Assembly (NCBI RefSeq): GCF_005047655.1
Contig: NZ_SUKF01000004.1
Span: forward strand, 248,001 to 312,000
Length of the DNA stretch: 64,000 nucleotides
Origin: Sinimarinibacterium arenosum
Lineage (GTDB): Bacteria; Pseudomonadota; Gammaproteobacteria; Nevskiales; Nevskiaceae
Direction: 5' to 3'
The stretch's first letter is position 1; each line of letters starts with the position of its first letter. The position numbers and the translations under genes are program-made. The notes below the pieces were generated by a model, which was not told where the DNA came from, did no database searches, and worked only from the letters and a program-made list of their open reading frames with translations. Of the stretch, positions 61,746-64,000 are shown one piece after another.

Positions 61746-62678
61746 TTATGCGAAGTCAAAGCGGAATTCTTCCTTGAACCGGCTGCGGAACTGCTCGAGA
61801 TCAAACCGGTGATTCTGGGTGCCCGGGCGCTCGATGTTGTACGCCCCCATCAGCGAGGCAATGCGGCCGATGGTCGGCCAGTCCATGCCCTGCATCAAAC
61901 CGTACAGCAGGCCGCCGCGGAACGCGTCACCGCAACCGGTGGGATCGGTCAGCGAATCGGCCTTGGCGCAGGGCACGTCATGCACCTTGTTGGCGGTATG
62001 AATGTGCGCGCCCTTGCCACCGCGCGTGACGATCAGCGCGTCGACACGCGCGGCAATCTCCTTCAGCGACCAGTCGGTCCGATCCATCAGCAGTTCCGAC
62101 TCGTAGTCGTTGACCGCGACATATGACGCCTGTTCGATAAACGTGCGCAGCTCGGCGCCGTTGAACATCGGCAGACCCTGACCGGGATCGAACACGAAAG
62201 GAATACCTGCTTCGGCAAACTGGCGGGCATGCTGGATCATGCCTTCGCGGCCGTCCGGCGACACCGTGCCAATCTTGATGCCCTGCTCCGGCACTGCCTG
62301 GATGTGGGCATGATTCATCGCGCCCGGATGGAATGCGGTGATCTGGTTGTCGTCCAGATCGGTCGTGATATAGGCCTGCGCGGTATAGGTTTCCGGCACG
62401 GTCTTGATGTAGTCGCGCGGGATGTCGTTCTCGTCCAACCACTCGGCGTAGCGGTCAAAATCCGCGCCGACCGTACCCATCGGCAGCGCATCACCGCCGA
62501 GCAGTTTCAGGTTATAGGCGATGTTGCCCGCAGTGCCGCCGTACTCGCGCCGCAGCTGCGGCACCAGGAAGGCAACGTTCAGGATATGCACCTTGTCCGG
62601 CAGGATTTCGTTCTTGAAGTGTCCCGGAAAGACCATGATCGTATCGAAGGCGAACGATCCGCAGATGAGTGCAGACAT
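61746..62678 (-). CDS. PfkB-family carbohydrate/nucleoside kinase
   Basis: This 310-residue kinase has the PfkB N-terminal GGTAGNIAYNLKLLGGDALP and the C-terminal DPTGCGDAFRGGLLYG motif with the catalytic aspartate. The overall form is close to adenosine kinase-like members. Substrate (adenosine, a sugar) cannot be fixed. It lies between rlmI-like and dgkA on one strand. Confidence 0.87.
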   Translation of the reverse strand: MSALICGSFAFDTIMVFPGHFKNEILPDKVHILNVAFLVPQLRREYGGTAGNIAYNLKLLGGDALPMGTVGADFDRYAEWLDENDIPRDYIKTVPETYTAQAYITTDLDDNQITAFHPGAMNHAHIQAVPEQGIKIGTVSPDGREGMIQHARQFAEAGIPFVFDPGQGLPMFNGAELRTFIEQASYVAVNDYESELLMDRTDWSLKEIAARVDALIVTRGGKGAHIHTANKVHDVPCAKADSLTDPTGCGDAFRGGLLYGLMQGMDWPTIGRIASLMGAYNIERPGTQNHRFDLEQFRSRFKEEFRFDFA

Positions 62679-62714
62679 GGAGAAGTCTCAGAAGTGGGGG
62701 CCGATGGGCCGTGC

Positions 62715-63074
62715 TCAGCCGAACAATACCAGTCCCCAGACCAGCGGGACCTGCAACAGCGACAAGTGTACGGCAGCCGAGCCCAGGTCTTTTGCGCGCC
62801 CGGACAATTCGTGCCATTCCGGACCGATGCGATCGACGACAACCTCGACCGCGGTATTCAGCAGCTCGACCAGCAACACCAGAATCAGACTCAGCATCAT
62901 CACGGCGCGCTCGATGCCGCTGTGCCCCAGCCACAGACCCAGCGGCGCCAGCAGCACGACCAGAATCACCTCGATCCGGAATGCTTCTTCATTGCGCAGT
63001 GCCCAGCCCAGACCGACGTAGGACACCCGCGTCGCCCGGATCAGCCGCGCCCAGCCCTTGATGCCGTCTGCCAT
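62715..63074 (-). CDS. dgkA: Diacylglycerol kinase
   Basis: The ATG at 63074 gives a 119-residue integral membrane protein, the family size. The conserved LLNTAVEVVVDRIGPEWHEL and SGRAKDLGSAAVHLSL place the catalytic glutamate and Mg ligands. It phosphorylates diacylglycerol, recycling the product made by lipid-transfer reactions in the envelope. It is 22 bases after gcvPB. Confidence 0.94.
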   Translation of the reverse strand: MADGIKGWARLIRATRVSYVGLGWALRNEEAFRIEVILVVLLAPLGLWLGHSGIERAVMMLSLILVLLVELLNTAVEVVVDRIGPEWHELSGRAKDLGSAAVHLSLLQVPLVWGLVLFG

Positions 63075-63096
63075 GGTGCGGCTCGTCCGGCGTCGC

Positions 63097-64000
63097 TCAG
63101 ACTGCTGCGGGCTGGTAGCGCAGGTCCAGCTGACGCGCCGCACGCACGTCATCAAGACGACGCACCGGCATCGTGTACGGCGCACCCTTGACGTGGGCGA
63201 TGTCAGCCTTGGCCTCGTTCCAGATCGCCACCAGCGCGTCGACGAAGGCGTCCAGCGTTTCGCGATCCTCTGATTCGGTCGGCTCGATCAGCAGGCACTC
63301 CGGCACCAGCAACGGGAAATACACCGTCGGCGCATGGAAGCCATAGTCGAGCAGGCGCTTGGCGACATCGGTTGCCGTCAGCTCGATTTCAGCCTTCTGC
63401 TTCTTCAGGGTGACGATGAATTCGTGACTGGCGCGGCGCTTGGGGAATGCCAGGTCGAAGCCCTCGGCCTTGAGCCGCGCCGCCAGATAGTTGGCATTGA
63501 GCGTGGCGAATTCACCGACGCGATGCATGCCTTCGCGGCCCAGCATGCGTGCATAGATGTAGGCACGCATCAACACGCCGGCGTTGCCCATCCATGCTGA
63601 CAAGCGGCCGATGGTCTGTGGCAGATCGCGCTCGTCGAGCCAGCGATAACGCTCGCCGTCCTTTGCGACGACCGGGATCGGACGAAACGGCAGCAGACGC
63701 TGCGACATGCCGACCGCACCCGCACCCGGACCACCACCGCCGTGCGGCGTCGAGAAGGTCTTGTGCAGGTTCATGTGGATGACGTCGAAGCCCATGTCAC
63801 CCGGACGCACCTTGCCGAGGATCGCGTTGAGATTGGCGCCGTCGTAGTACAGCAGGCCGCCGGCCTCGTGCACGATGCCAGCGATCTCCTTGATGCGACG
63901 TTCGAACACGCCGAAGGTCGACGGGTTGGTCAGCATGATGCCGGCGGTCTTCGGACCGACCGCGGCCTTCAGCGCCTCGACGTCGACGTCGCCGTCGGCA
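63097..64000 (-). CDS. gcvPB: Glycine dehydrogenase subunit 2 (5' end outside window)
   Basis: The visible 300 residues are the C-terminal part of the PLP-containing subunit of glycine decarboxylase. The PLP lysine lies in [20 protein letters not shown]; the start of the frame continues out of the window on the right. GcvPB is the second half of P-protein in organisms that split it from GcvPA. It is followed closely by dgkA, and gcvPA is expected further to the right. Confidence 0.94.
   Translation of the reverse strand, partial: ADGDVDVEALKAAVGPKTAGIMLTNPSTFGVFERRIKEIAGIVHEAGGLLYYDGANLNAILGKVRPGDMGFDVIHMNLHKTFSTPHGGGGPGAGAVGMSQRLLPFRPIPVVAKDGERYRWLDERDLPQTIGRLSAWMGNAGVLMRAYIYARMLGREGMHRVGEFATLNANYLAARLKAEGFDLAFPKRRASHEFIVTLKKQKAEIELTATDVAKRLLDYGFHAPTVYFPLLVPECLLIEPTESEDRETLDAFVDALVAIWNEAKADIAHVKGAPYTMPVRRLDDVRAARQLDLRYQPAAV

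Overview
The window reads as a chromosomal segment of a GC-rich gammaproteobacterium. The housekeeping genes (lgt, thyA, folA, dgkA, rlmI-like, the end of gcvPB) are typical of that class. The load of lipid and hydrocarbon genes (wax-ester synthase/DGAT, acyl-CoA-binding protein, Baeyer-Villiger monooxygenase, DUF1302 outer-membrane protein, TonB receptor, two sterol-desaturase-family hydroxylases) suggests the Nevskiales/Solimonadaceae neighbourhood. That placement is inference from gene content, not a phylogeny. No prophage, insertion sequence or CRISPR array was seen.

Region 1 (1-21 kb) is a lipid or hydrocarbon metabolism district. It holds a sterol-desaturase-family hydroxylase, SRPBCC protein, zinc-type alcohol dehydrogenase, epoxide-hydrolase-like protein, wax-ester synthase, a thiamine-diphosphate lyase of the ILVBL/HACL type, an aldehyde dehydrogenase, a cytochrome/propeller protein, a Baeyer-Villiger monooxygenase and a hydrolase-nucleotidyl cyclase fusion. 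Three AraC-family regulators of one subfamily are interspersed. Five pairs of a TTGTCATTTCCGGACAG-like half-site, each pair repeated at exactly 21 bp, lie in the intergenic regions of this district. A sixth 21-bp pair of different sequence lies before the monooxygenase gene. I read these as operators of the AraC regulators, so the district is probably a co-regulated set.

Region 2 (21.4-36.8 kb) starts with a DUF1302 outer-membrane protein and continues as an envelope and general-stress cluster: CsbD, a triple-BON protein, a DUF4398 lipoprotein, an OmpA-like lipoprotein, a cardiolipin-synthase-like lipoprotein, a Crp/Fnr regulator translationally coupled to a hybrid histidine kinase and a REC-PAS protein, a small CCxxHD lipoprotein, a PAP2 phosphatase, a DUF3943 protein and several very small membrane or secreted proteins.

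Region 3 (36.8-45.8 kb) contains a 191-192-bp tandem duplication next to tRNA-Arg(UCU) that carries degenerate tRNA 3' ends, a SWIB protein with a histone-H1-like lysine tail, a DUF815 ATPase, an acyl-CoA-binding protein, a one-POTRA Omp85 protein overlapping folA, a hydrolase lipoprotein with an apparent frameshift at a seven-C tract, a UbiA-type prenyltransferase and thyA.

Region 4 (45.8-56.4 kb) is a minus-strand lipid-acquisition-like island: GntR/FCD regulator, hydroxylase, TonB receptor with a 15-unit Asp-Ala-Ser repeat, START-domain protein, VTT membrane protein, D-aminoacylase-type amidohydrolase and TauE-type exporter. A lipoprotein animal-type heme peroxidase lies upstream. Region 5 (56.5-64 kb) holds a three-fold PII-like protein overlapping a two-fold DUF1538 membrane protein, then lgt, an rRNA methyltransferase, a PfkB kinase, dgkA and gcvPB, all on the minus strand.
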